A DNA stretch of 31,508 bases, taken from positions 1 through 31,508 of the forward strand of contig JAHHQQ010000021.1 of assembly GCA_020026275.1 (NCBI GenBank), read 5' to 3'. Below the pieces are notes generated by a model. The model saw only the letters and a program-made list of their open reading frames with translations, was not told where the DNA came from and searched no databases. Each line of letters opens with the position of its first letter. Within the stretch, counting starts at the first letter, position 1. This DNA comes from Bacteroidales bacterium (GTDB taxonomy: Bacteria; Bacteroidota; Bacteroidia; Bacteroidales; UBA932). A program made the translations under genes and the position numbers. Positions 1 through 8,273 of the stretch are shown piece after piece.

Positions 1-54
1 CCCCGACCCTCTGCTTGTAAGGCAGACGCTCTGAACCAACTGAGCTATGCTCCC
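1..54 (-). tRNA. tRNA-Val (anticodon TAC), 3' part cut off by the window edge
   Basis: Read on the minus strand, the sequence begins GGGAGCATAGCTCAG, a standard acceptor and D-arm start. It continues into the anticodon arm TCTGC-CTTACAA-GCAGA, whose loop gives anticodon TAC, decoding GUA valine. The variable loop and the start of the T-arm are visible; the T-loop, 3' acceptor strand and CCA end lie outside the window. A well-formed promoter sits about 35 bases upstream, so this is probably the first gene of its own transcript. Confidence 0.93.
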
Positions 55-89
55 AAGCATTCCTGACGATTGTTTTCGTAATGGGATTG

Positions 90-120
90 CAAAGATACGC
101 ATGAAATTCTATATTCCAAA
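90..120 (-). promoter_or_regulatory. Bacteroidota-type promoter for tRNA-Val
   Basis: On the minus strand a TTTG (-33 element, 117-120) is followed after exactly 19 bp by TATCTTTG (90-97), a perfect match to the TAnnTTTG -7 element of the primary Bacteroidota sigma factor. The transcription start should fall near position 84, about 30 bases before the mature tRNA. The same -7 octamer and spacing recur before tRNA-Glu in this window. The promoter starts about 20 bases beyond the stop codon of the preceding macroglobulin gene. Confidence 0.8.
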
Positions 121-141
121 TTTTTTGGAAAGAAATTTCAA

Positions 142-3100
142 TTATTTTATGCAAAATGTCTTGTTGGAAGCATCATTTGCACGATAGTGCGGTGCATACA
201 TGCTTTCCACTTCCACTGCCGGTGCCTGCCAGATTCCTGCTCTGGTGACATAGAACACTTCTTCCAGTTCAAAATCCTCTTCCGGCATCACATCCAGATA
301 GAAGAGGGTGTATCCGTTCCGGACATCTCTGTAGGATATTGGGGTGAAGCGGAAGAAATTCTGTGCCGGATAAGGCCGGATGCCCCATCCATACAGGCCG
401 GAGCGTTGTTCTGCCGGTATCAGGCCGGCTTCTCTCCAGGCGGTCAGTTTTCCGAAACTTCTGTTTTCGTCATTGTGCACCAGATATTTCGCGCGGATGA
501 CATCACCGATTTCCAGTACCGTGCCTGCTTCCAGTTCTGTGGAAAGAATTTTTCCTTCCGCATTGGTGGATTCTTTGTAGAATTTGCGGGTGACGGTCAT
601 GCCGTTTCCGCTGGCCTTGACTTCATCCAATGGCTTTTCGTAGCGTTGGGTCAGGACGAGGACGGAAGTTTGCTTCAAAGCGGAGGAACCTTTCATCACC
701 ATGTCAATGGCATCGATGAATCCCGAATCTTCTTTCCAATGCTGGCTTTCCTTCTGGATCATCAGCCACAAACGGATTCCGTCTGCAATTTCCTGGGCTT
801 GGCCGGCCTCTTCCCGGTCAGTCGCCTTTGCCCATTCCTCGAGCAGCTCACACATCATGGCGTGGGCATAGGCTTCGCTCTCCAGCAGTCCTCTGAATGG
901 CAGCACCAGATTTGGATAATACCATCCTCCGTCTTGATGACGGACGGCATATTGCAGCAGGGAGAAGACATCTTCCTGGAGGGACTGCTCCAATTTCCGG
1001 GTGGAGCCGATACCCCATGCCTTGGCCAGATCTTGTCCGGCTTCGGAACTGGAAAGATGGGTCAGGGTCAGGAGACGACGGGCTTTTTCAAAAATCTGTC
1101 CGGTCAGTCCTCTGTCCTTTTCCGGTACCAGGTATTCCTGAACCTCTTTCTGGAACTGCTCTTTCTGCTCCTTCACCTTCTGGGCGGAACCCTGGATCTG
1201 AGGGGCAAAAGGAATTCCTGGATACAGCGAGCGGATCTGGAGATATTGCGCCAGGCTGATGTTGCCTCTCCAATAAGGCCAGTCCAGATTGAAATGAGTC
1301 TGGTCCAGATATTTTACACTGGCCGTCCAATCCAGTTCTTCGCCCAGCTGCTTCCAGGCTTCCAGACGGGACAGTTTGGCAAATCTTTCCAGAAGGGTGG
1401 CTGTAATGATCGGGGAGGAAGTCATGCCTTCAAACCAGCCGAATCCGCCATCCTGGTTTCTGCAGTCCAGAATCTTGTCCAGCAGTTGTCTTGGGGTCCA
1501 TCCCTTTTCCACCTCGGCAGTTTCTGCTTGTCCCAGTTCTTTTGCCATCAGCTGGATATAGAGTGCGTCGGCACAGGAAAGGACATCTTTCCCTTTTGGC
1601 TGGGCATGCTTTGGAATGGCCTCCTGAATCATGTCCAGAATGCTCAATTCCTTGTATTCCGCACCGCTTCCGCTGCCGTTTGTGAATCGGCTCTGCAAAG
1701 TGCGGTAGAGGGCTTTCTTGTTCTGTCCAGGTCTCCAGAGGGCAGAATGGGATTCTTCAATGACCTGCTTGGCCTGGTAGACCGGCACCTGGAGGAAGAG
1801 TCCGTCGCTGGTCTTCCGGTCGTCTGAAATGAATTCCGCCTTGATGCCGAGCACCGGTTCCTGATTCTTGCTCAGTTTCTTGAGCTGTTTCAGGTCGACG
1901 GTGATTTCAAACACTTCCGCCTCGCTGCCGCCGGCAGGAATGTCCAGCCGGGCAGATTGTCTCTTGAAAGGACGGGTGCGCCTGAAATCTTTTCCTGCAT
2001 ATTGTCCGATGGACAGGGTGCCGCTGATGTCTTTGTCCAGATTGGAAGAAACGGCGACTTTCATCTTCCATTCGTCTCCGTCAAACAGATAGGTCGGTTC
2101 GGAAACGGAAATCTTCAATGGGATGGTGACGGTCATTTCTTTCCGGAGCACCTTGTTGTTCATCTCCTTGTCGTGTGCAAAGACGGAAACGACAAAGGTG
2201 GACAGTTTGTCCCGAGTCTGGAAATCGATGTGCACCAGTCCGTTCTCATCGGCCTGGAGGAAAGGCTGGAAGGTGAGGGAAGTGGCCATGTCGGAACGGA
2301 CCGGAGTGTCCGGACCGACTTCCATGAGGTCGGATCTTTCCGCTGGGGCTGACTGCATCACTTCGCTTTCAGCCAATGCCGCCATTTTGTCGGAGGCCAT
2401 GGCATTGAACAGGTACGGCGCTCTTGTTCCGCGCAGCGCCAGATTGTGGTGAATGTAGGTGTTCCCATACGTCCTGCGGATTGGGCAATATCCATAGAAG
2501 CGCTCCTGCAATCTGATTTCATTCCATCGGTTGCTCTGAATTTCATCCAGGCTCTTGTCATAGATGGCGACCAGACACTGTGCTCCCGGCAAAGTCTGGA
2601 GTGTGAAGGAATACTCGGTGCCTGGAGTGGTCTTGTCCTGGAAAGAAACCCATTCCAGTGGCAGTTCCAGCTGCTTTTGAGGCTTCTTGAACTCTGCCTG
2701 GAAATATTGGCTTCCCTTTTTCTTGAAATAGAATACCTGCAAGTTGACCCGCTCCGGATATTCCGGCTTGAATTCAAAAGCGAGGTCTGTCATGTTGTGG
2801 GCTTCGTCCAGATGGATGGTTCTGCTTTCCAGCAGCTGATGGTCTGTTCCGTACCATTCCGCTACCGCCCAGGTCTCTCCTTCATTGGAACAGAGCAGGG
2901 CGCCGCAGCGGTTGCCTGCGGTCAGGTCGGTATTGTAGGCGGAGAACAGATATTCGAGGGGCGCATTCAGACAGTCTGTGTCTTTGGTGAGTTTCACCAG
3001 TCCCATTTCCTCGTGGGCTTCCTTGATCTGTTTCCGGCCGCTTTGGGAGTCGATGCCGAGGAGATAGAGACCGTCTTCCAGATTTTTCCAGTCAATCCGG

Positions 3101-5505
3101 ATGGACTCGGAGGACTTGAAATCGCCCGTCGCCAGGGTGTCGCCCTGTTCAGAAAGCAGATGGTAACGAAGATCCAGCCAATCCGTATTCTGGTCTGTCA
3201 CTTCGCATTTCAGGCGTATTTCGTCAGATTGGATCAGATGAAGGTCATAGATCGGACGAGAGCGTCTGTTGTTGAATTTCTGGGACAAGGAAATATCCGC
3301 CTCCGTCTCATTTTCAAGACGGGTGTCCAGGGTGATTCTTCCGCAGACAAAGACGGTGGTGTTGTATTCATGCGTTTCTCCGGTATTGCCTGTGACACGA
3401 AGTTGGACATGATAGAAGCTTCCGTAGTCCTGCCGCTTGTCCTGGCTGCGGAAACGGATCCGGAATTCTCCTGAATCGTCCAGATCCAATTTTCCACCGG
3501 CGACTTTCCTGCCGTTGGAGAAGACTTGGTAGTCCGCTTCGGCTCCGCTGGTCGGATGTCCGGAATAGCTTTGTACTTTTCCTTTTACTTTGACTTCGTC
3601 TCCATAGGCATAGACTTCTTCCTGTTTCTGGAACTGTACACTGAATTCCGGCAGCACAAACTGGTCCACTCTGAAGTGGTGGCAGCACAGGGTCCGGCCG
3701 TTTTTCAGGACGGTCAGAAGAAACTGGCCGTTCCTCAAGCCTTCAGGAATGGTGAAGTCGCCGGCTGCCGCACCGAAATCATCTGTCTCCTTCTCCAGCT
3801 TGCTGACAAGCTGGCCTTCGGTATCTCTCAGTTCGGCGACCAGTCGGGTGCCGGCAGGCTGTGTCTTGAAATGACTATAGGGATCCCCTTCATACAGGAC
3901 GGCCTTGAAATGGACAATATCTCCTGGTCTGTAGGCTCCCTGGTCCAGGAAGATTTCACATTCTTCTTCCGGATGAATGTCAGCTTCAGGGTAATCTTTC
4001 TCCAGTGTAATGTCCAGCTGTTCGCTTTTACGGATTCTCCCGTCTTCCTCGTATTCTGCCTCCAGATAGTAGCGGCTGTCTCCTTTCATCAGAGAAGTGA
4101 ACTGCCGTGGCAGAGTGGTGAAGCCTTCGTCCAGCTGGAAATCTTTCACCTTCGCCAGTTCTTCTCCGCTTTTGATCAGACGGAGAGTTGCCTGCTCGAG
4201 CGGTTCTCCACTTTCGTGCCGGGTGATGTAGATTCCTTCACCGTTGCGGTTGGTCCGGGCGGCGACAGAGAGCGTATGACAGGTCGCTGTGCATTCATAG
4301 TGGGTCTTGCCGTTCTCCAGACGGAAGGAGTAGGTGCCGTCGTCCCATTTCGGCAGGGCGATGGAAACTTTCTCTTCCACGTAGAAACTTTTCTTTTCTG
4401 TCTTCACCTTCTGCTTCAGCAATACCTTCTTGTCTTCAGAAGAATCGTTGTCTTCTGTCTGGACGGTGAGCCGGGCAGAAGTGAGGTTGCTGAAAAAGAG
4501 ATGGAGGCTGTCCGGATAGTCTGGCTGGATTCGCAGTGTCGGACTCTCCAGTCGGGTGATGAGCTCGCGGACGGAAGTACCGTTGCCGTAGAGTTTCCGT
4601 TCCGATGCTTTCATCCGTTTCAGATCTGACAGGAATTGTTTGCTGTCAGCATGTATTTTCTTGAATGCTGCTTCATTGTGGCGGTCATTCCGTTCCAGGT
4701 CATCCATCTCCAGATGCAGCAGGTTTTCCCGGGCATAGAGGGAAAAGGCTTTTCCGGAATATTGCTCTGCCATTTTCAGCAGGGCTTCTTTCTTCTGCAT
4801 TCTTTTGGCGGCCGGATATTCTGACTGGTTGGTCTGCAGATCCATCCATTCAATCAGGGCCTTGCCTGGATAACGGTCGCCGATGTGTTGCTCCAGCGGT
4901 TGCTTCCACTTGTTGAAATGCTGGGAGGACAGGACCCAAAGGCAGAATTCGTAATCGTCCAGGATGCATTCCGGCAAATGTCCGTTGAGGAGAGAACCCG
5001 TCTTCTGGGATTCTTTCCAGACTTTCCGGTTTTTCCCTTTCTGGAGCCGTTCCGCCTCCTTCTCTAGGATCTTTTGGGCAGAACGTTCCTCTCCATAGTC
5101 CATCTGATAGAGGAAAGAGAGGATTGGCAGGTCGAATTCCTTGATTTTCCGTTTGAATTCTTTCTGGACTTCGTCTCTTTTCTTCCAGTCTTTCCTGACA
5201 GCTACGGCTTGATAGGCCTGGAGGGCAGAATAGAAATCCCATGCCTGTTTCTGCTCACCGGACTGCTCAATGATTTCTTTCAGGAGGGACAGCTGTTCTT
5301 CCGGCAGGTCCTTTTCGGCTGCCGTCTGGTATTTCTCCCACAGGTCGCTGAGGGAATGGTCATCGTTTTTCATGTTCATGTCGGGTGTTTCGGTCGTCTC
5401 GCAGCGGCTGCTTTCTTCTCGGGCGGCAAGTTCTGTCGGGAAAAGAGCTCCAAAGACAAGGAGGAGCAGACTCATGGTCGTGACGAGCAGGTATTTTCTT
5501 TTCAT
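142..5505 (-). CDS. alpha-2-macroglobulin family protein (large exported MG-domain protein)
   Basis: A 1787-residue exported protein of the bacterial alpha-2-macroglobulin family. It begins with a signal peptide (MKRKY, then a hydrophobic run ending near LAAREE) with no lipobox cysteine, so it is probably periplasmic or released. About 300 residues of charged, helical-looking sequence come first. Macroglobulin (MG) beta domains follow, including the MG2 hallmark AYRPGDIVHFKAVL near residue 525. The A2M core (SLTFQPFLQADENGLV) lies near residue 1078. A helical toroid domain near residues 1290-1650 carries QDGGFGWF and QDGGWYY. I see no CxEQ thioester motif at the toroid start, where SCADALYIQL occurs near residue 1308. 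Family members are thought to trap proteases or act in envelope defence; without the thioester a non-covalent or structural role is likelier. The start is 19 bases after the folC stop, so the two are probably cotranscribed. Confidence 0.88.
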   Translation of the reverse strand: MKRKYLLVTTMSLLLLVFGALFPTELAAREESSRCETTETPDMNMKNDDHSLSDLWEKYQTAAEKDLPEEQLSLLKEIIEQSGEQKQAWDFYSALQAYQAVAVRKDWKKRDEVQKEFKRKIKEFDLPILSFLYQMDYGEERSAQKILEKEAERLQKGKNRKVWKESQKTGSLLNGHLPECILDDYEFCLWVLSSQHFNKWKQPLEQHIGDRYPGKALIEWMDLQTNQSEYPAAKRMQKKEALLKMAEQYSGKAFSLYARENLLHLEMDDLERNDRHNEAAFKKIHADSKQFLSDLKRMKASERKLYGNGTSVRELITRLESPTLRIQPDYPDSLHLFFSNLTSARLTVQTEDNDSSEDKKVLLKQKVKTEKKSFYVEEKVSIALPKWDDGTYSFRLENGKTHYECTATCHTLSVAARTNRNGEGIYITRHESGEPLEQATLRLIKSGEELAKVKDFQLDEGFTTLPRQFTSLMKGDSRYYLEAEYEEDGRIRKSEQLDITLEKDYPEADIHPEEECEIFLDQGAYRPGDIVHFKAVLYEGDPYSHFKTQPAGTRLVAELRDTEGQLVSKLEKETDDFGAAAGDFTIPEGLRNGQFLLTVLKNGRTLCCHHFRVDQFVLPEFSVQFQKQEEVYAYGDEVKVKGKVQSYSGHPTSGAEADYQVFSNGRKVAGGKLDLDDSGEFRIRFRSQDKRQDYGSFYHVQLRVTGNTGETHEYNTTVFVCGRITLDTRLENETEADISLSQKFNNRRSRPIYDLHLIQSDEIRLKCEVTDQNTDWLDLRYHLLSEQGDTLATGDFKSSESIRIDWKNLEDGLYLLGIDSQSGRKQIKEAHEEMGLVKLTKDTDCLNAPLEYLFSAYNTDLTAGNRCGALLCSNEGETWAVAEWYGTDHQLLESRTIHLDEAHNMTDLAFEFKPEYPERVNLQVFYFKKKGSQYFQAEFKKPQKQLELPLEWVSFQDKTTPGTEYSFTLQTLPGAQCLVAIYDKSLDEIQSNRWNEIRLQERFYGYCPIRRTYGNTYIHHNLALRGTRAPYLFNAMASDKMAALAESEVMQSAPAERSDLMEVGPDTPVRSDMATSLTFQPFLQADENGLVHIDFQTRDKLSTFVVSVFAHDKEMNNKVLRKEMTVTIPLKISVSEPTYLFDGDEWKMKVAVSSNLDKDISGTLSIGQYAGKDFRRTRPFKRQSARLDIPAGGSEAEVFEITVDLKQLKKLSKNQEPVLGIKAEFISDDRKTSDGLFLQVPVYQAKQVIEESHSALWRPGQNKKALYRTLQSRFTNGSGSGAEYKELSILDMIQEAIPKHAQPKGKDVLSCADALYIQLMAKELGQAETAEVEKGWTPRQLLDKILDCRNQDGGFGWFEGMTSSPIITATLLERFAKLSRLEAWKQLGEELDWTASVKYLDQTHFNLDWPYWRGNISLAQYLQIRSLYPGIPFAPQIQGSAQKVKEQKEQFQKEVQEYLVPEKDRGLTGQIFEKARRLLTLTHLSSSEAGQDLAKAWGIGSTRKLEQSLQEDVFSLLQYAVRHQDGGWYYPNLVLPFRGLLESEAYAHAMMCELLEEWAKATDREEAGQAQEIADGIRLWLMIQKESQHWKEDSGFIDAIDMVMKGSSALKQTSVLVLTQRYEKPLDEVKASGNGMTVTRKFYKESTNAEGKILSTELEAGTVLEIGDVIRAKYLVHNDENRSFGKLTAWREAGLIPAEQRSGLYGWGIRPYPAQNFFRFTPISYRDVRNGYTLFYLDVMPEEDFELEEVFYVTRAGIWQAPAVEVESMYAPHYRANDASNKTFCIK

Positions 5506-5524
5506 GGTCCTTCTGTTTTAATGT

Positions 5525-6907
5525 TTATTCCTTCTTGAAAAGCGGAAAAGCTTCAGAGACGACGAAATTGCTGCCGCCGATGTAGATGAGAGGAAGGCTT
5601 GCCTCATCGGAATTTCCGGTAGGGCGCCGGCTTTCTGCCGCCGCAAGTTCCAACGCTTTTTTGACCGCTTCGTCAATGGAATGAATATCAAATAGTTTGC
5701 CATGATGCGGATGGGCTTCTTCAAAACGTCGGGCAAGAAGGGTGCTGTCCATCGCTCTCCGGGTCTGTGCCTGTGTAAAGATCCAGGTCGCATTCTCCGG
5801 CATGAGCGGCAGGACGCTGTCCAGATCCTTGTCGGCCATGATTCCGAAGACCAGGGTCAGGGAAGAGAATTTCTTGCTTTGAATCATTTCCTGAAGCTGG
5901 CCGAAATTGTGCCGGAGCGCATGGGCATTGTGGCCGATGTCGCAAAGGACATACGGGTCTTTGCAGAGGAATTCCCATCTTCCATGAAAGTTCATTGTGG
6001 TTTGGGCCTGCTGGAGTTCATGAAGGACTCTCCGGCTCCGCTGTCCCGGAGTATGGCCGGGTTCATCCGAGTCATAGATGTCCAGCCCTGCCCGGTCGAG
6101 AATTTCCAGGGCAGACAGCACTGTCCTCAGATTGATGTTCTGGTATTCTCCATGGAGAAGGGTATCGACGAGTTCGCTTCTCCTTTCCCAGAAACGGGGG
6201 ACCATTCCTGGGGCAAAATAGAGGGGCGAATCCATTTCTTCCGCTTTCTGTTCGAAAACAGGCAGGGTTTCTTCATGGATCTCTCCAATCAGGGCCGGCA
6301 CTCCTTTCTTGATGATGCCTGCTTTTTCGCCGGCAATCTTGGCAAGTGTATCGCCGAGCAGCTGGCAATGGTCCAGCCCGATAGAGGTGATGATGCTCAA
6401 CAAGGGAGTGATGATGTTGGTGCTGTCCAATCTTCCGCCCAATCCTGTCTCGATGACGGCAATGTCCACATTTTCTTCAGCAAACCATTTGAATGCCATG
6501 CCTGTCGTGATTTCAAAGAAAGAGAGATCCAGTTCATCGAAACGTTCTTTCCACTCCATGAAGAAATCATAGACGGTCTCTTTCGGAATCATTTTCCCGT
6601 CAATTCTCATCCGTTCTCTGAAGTCAATCAGGTGAGGGGAAGTATACAGTCCAACTTTGTAGCCAGCACCCATAAGAGAGGCGGCCAGCATGTTGGCGAC
6701 AGAACCTTTGCCATTGGTGCCGGCTACGTGGATAGTCTTGAAATGGGTGTGCGGGTGGCCGAGCTCTGCGTCAAATCGCATCATCCCTTCCAGTCCCGGT
6801 TTGTAGGCATCTTTGAAGGTGGCTGTCTGAACAGAAGGAAAGCGTTGGAAAATGGCTTCTAGTATATTGTGATATGAAGCTTGGTCAAAAGGATATTTCA
6901 TTGCCAT
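5525..6907 (-). CDS. folC: bifunctional folylpolyglutamate synthase / dihydrofolate synthase
   Basis: A 460-residue cytoplasmic Mur-ligase-family enzyme that adds glutamate to dihydropteroate and/or polyglutamylates folates using ATP. The ATP-binding loop GTNGKGS is at residues 63-69. The family motif YTSPHLIDFRERMRI follows at about 88-102, and ETGLGGRLDSTN and the C-terminal GHNAHALRHNF region are also present. Length fits the family, usually about 420-450 residues. The first codons MAMKYPF offer two in-frame ATGs; the upstream one is taken. It lies immediately upstream of the macroglobulin gene in the same direction and is divergent from the PurL-like gene. The link between folate metabolism and the macroglobulin is probably only transcriptional. 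Confidence 0.95.
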   Translation of the reverse strand: MAMKYPFDQASYHNILEAIFQRFPSVQTATFKDAYKPGLEGMMRFDAELGHPHTHFKTIHVAGTNGKGSVANMLAASLMGAGYKVGLYTSPHLIDFRERMRIDGKMIPKETVYDFFMEWKERFDELDLSFFEITTGMAFKWFAEENVDIAVIETGLGGRLDSTNIITPLLSIITSIGLDHCQLLGDTLAKIAGEKAGIIKKGVPALIGEIHEETLPVFEQKAEEMDSPLYFAPGMVPRFWERRSELVDTLLHGEYQNINLRTVLSALEILDRAGLDIYDSDEPGHTPGQRSRRVLHELQQAQTTMNFHGRWEFLCKDPYVLCDIGHNAHALRHNFGQLQEMIQSKKFSSLTLVFGIMADKDLDSVLPLMPENATWIFTQAQTRRAMDSTLLARRFEEAHPHHGKLFDIHSIDEAVKKALELAAAESRRPTGNSDEASLPLIYIGGSNFVVSEAFPLFKKE

Positions 6908-6982
6908 TTGTTTTTAACAGGAATCTCCGATATCCATCTGCTTGGATATTTGATTCTGGTTCACTATATTTTGAATGCAGTA

Positions 6983-6990
6983 CAAATTTA
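6983..6990 (-). promoter_or_regulatory. possible -7 promoter element for folC
   Basis: The minus strand reads TAAATTTG here, a perfect match to the TAnnTTTG -7 element, about 75 bases before the folC start. No convincing TTTG is seen 19-21 bp further upstream, so this half-site is tentative. It lies in the 116-base divergent gap between folC and the PurL-like gene. On the plus strand I found only a poorly spaced TATATTTTG for the rightward gene. Confidence 0.3.
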
Positions 6991-7023
6991 GTTATTTTTA
7001 CATTTAAATAAGTTGCTGAAAAC

Positions 7024-8235
7024 ATGAAAGGAAAGTTATCTGTTCTATCTTCCAAGTATATTATTGATGGTGTCAGATACCAGGTCTCTCCAAAAGAAAT
7101 GCTGGAAGCTGCCAAAGGGCAGGAATATATGTCGGGAGAGGAGGAGTATGAAGCGGTTGTAGATGAGACGATGGATGCCAGTCCGGTAAGTTCAGCTTTC
7201 CCGAAATCGGAAGTCAATCGGTATCTTGCAATGGTGCTGGCAGATACGGTCAAGCCTGAAATGCCAGTCGGTTTCTCTGAGGTGTTTACTCGGTGGACGG
7301 TTGCCAAGTCATTGATTGATGGTCTATGGTGCTATGGAAGATTCAGATTGGAGGACCTGGCCATTGATCTGCTCTGGCAGTGGAAGACAGAAGGACTGGG
7401 CAATTTGGCAGCTTTCTATCAGTCTGTTTCCTCTTTGGTCGAATATCTGGATTTTCTCGGTGTCTCCATCAACAGCTACAAGGTGGAAGAATGCAGGCAC
7501 TGCCGTCTTTTTGCCAAGGCAGTCCTTTCAGAAAACATTCAGGAACAGGAAACTGGTCAGGAAGAGAGCGGCTCTTTCTTGGATGTGGAGCGAATCGGGG
7601 AGAAGACCTCCTTCCATTCCGGAACCTGCTCCATGTGGGACAGCACGCCACTCCAGCCTCGAAAAGTGTCCAAGAGTTCCCGTCGGAAATGTCCAAATGT
7701 CGTTTCTGGTTCTGAAACCTCTTGGGTGGTCTATCTTCCTTTCGATACTTGTCAGTATCGTCTGGGTGGTTCCAAATTGTCCCGTGTAACTGGCAAACCG
7801 GCAGTCCCAGGTCCGGAAATCGGGGATGCGGACTATTTCATAGATTGTTATGAAGTAATTCGGGAAATGGTGGAAGATGGCATCATCGTAGCAGGAAGGA
7901 CTGTTTCTGAAGGAGGGCTCCTGCCGTCACTGCGGAAGTTCATAGGTCAGGAGGCAGGTATGAATGCGGATATTTCCGGCATTATGTCCGCTTACGAGGA
8001 AAAGGAAATTGTGCCTGTGCTTTTTGGGGAGGTCCCAGGTGCATTGATTGAAATTGCGGACGCGGATTATGATTATGTAGATGCTGAATTTCTTCTTCAA
8101 GACATTGCCTATTATCCATTGGGTAAGATCAGCCGGAAGAAAAAATCAATCACTGTCATTTCCGGTGAATCCGGAATAGCAGGAATTTTGCAGTCTCTGA
8201 TGACCAGCCAGGAAACTTCTGAAGGAGAAGACTGA
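7024..8235 (+). CDS. PurL-like protein, degenerate second AIR-synthase half, probable pseudoenzyme
   Basis: A 403-residue cytoplasmic protein that resembles the second AIR-synthase-like half of large PurL (phosphoribosylformylglycinamidine synthase), without the N-terminal domains or the C-terminal glutaminase. Residues 80-165 fit the segment leading to the PurL nucleotide loop: the helix FYQSVSSLVEYLDFLGVSI matches, but the loop that reads GKDSMSM in PurL is NSYKVEE here (150-156). Residues 235-305 hold YRLGGSKLSRV and TVSEGGLLPSL, matching the RLGGSAL and DxSDGGL motifs with both aspartates changed. Residues 333-370 (LFGEVPGALIEI ... YYPLGKIS) match the PurL domain end. Residues 165-235 are a Ser/Cys/Arg-rich insert. 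Loss of key residues argues against FGAM synthase activity. It lies 38 bases upstream of phoH, a probable operon. The family assignment is from motif memory, not a database search. Confidence 0.72.
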   Translation: MKGKLSVLSSKYIIDGVRYQVSPKEMLEAAKGQEYMSGEEEYEAVVDETMDASPVSSAFPKSEVNRYLAMVLADTVKPEMPVGFSEVFTRWTVAKSLIDGLWCYGRFRLEDLAIDLLWQWKTEGLGNLAAFYQSVSSLVEYLDFLGVSINSYKVEECRHCRLFAKAVLSENIQEQETGQEESGSFLDVERIGEKTSFHSGTCSMWDSTPLQPRKVSKSSRRKCPNVVSGSETSWVVYLPFDTCQYRLGGSKLSRVTGKPAVPGPEIGDADYFIDCYEVIREMVEDGIIVAGRTVSEGGLLPSLRKFIGQEAGMNADISGIMSAYEEKEIVPVLFGEVPGALIEIADADYDYVDAEFLLQDIAYYPLGKISRKKKSITVISGESGIAGILQSLMTSQETSEGED

Positions 8236-8273
8236 TTTCCGGCTATGGCAGATAATCACAAAACAGACATATT

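Noticed and set aside
114..130. Hairpin TTCCAAA/TTTGGAA after the macroglobulin stop as a terminator
   Set aside because: Only 7 A/T-rich pairs with a 3-base loop and no T-run on the minus strand; it also overlaps the tRNA-Val -33 element.
187..4629. Long open frames on the plus strand across the macroglobulin gene (for example 187-1827, 2446-3474, 3526-4629)
   Set aside because: They are antisense shadows created by codon bias in a well-supported 1787-residue gene. Their translations are Cys/Phe/Gln-rich with no domain, no leader and no operon logic.
5702..6862. 386-codon plus-strand open frame antisense to folC
   Set aside because: folC has all its family motifs in the other frame; the antisense product resembles no protein and has no promoter.
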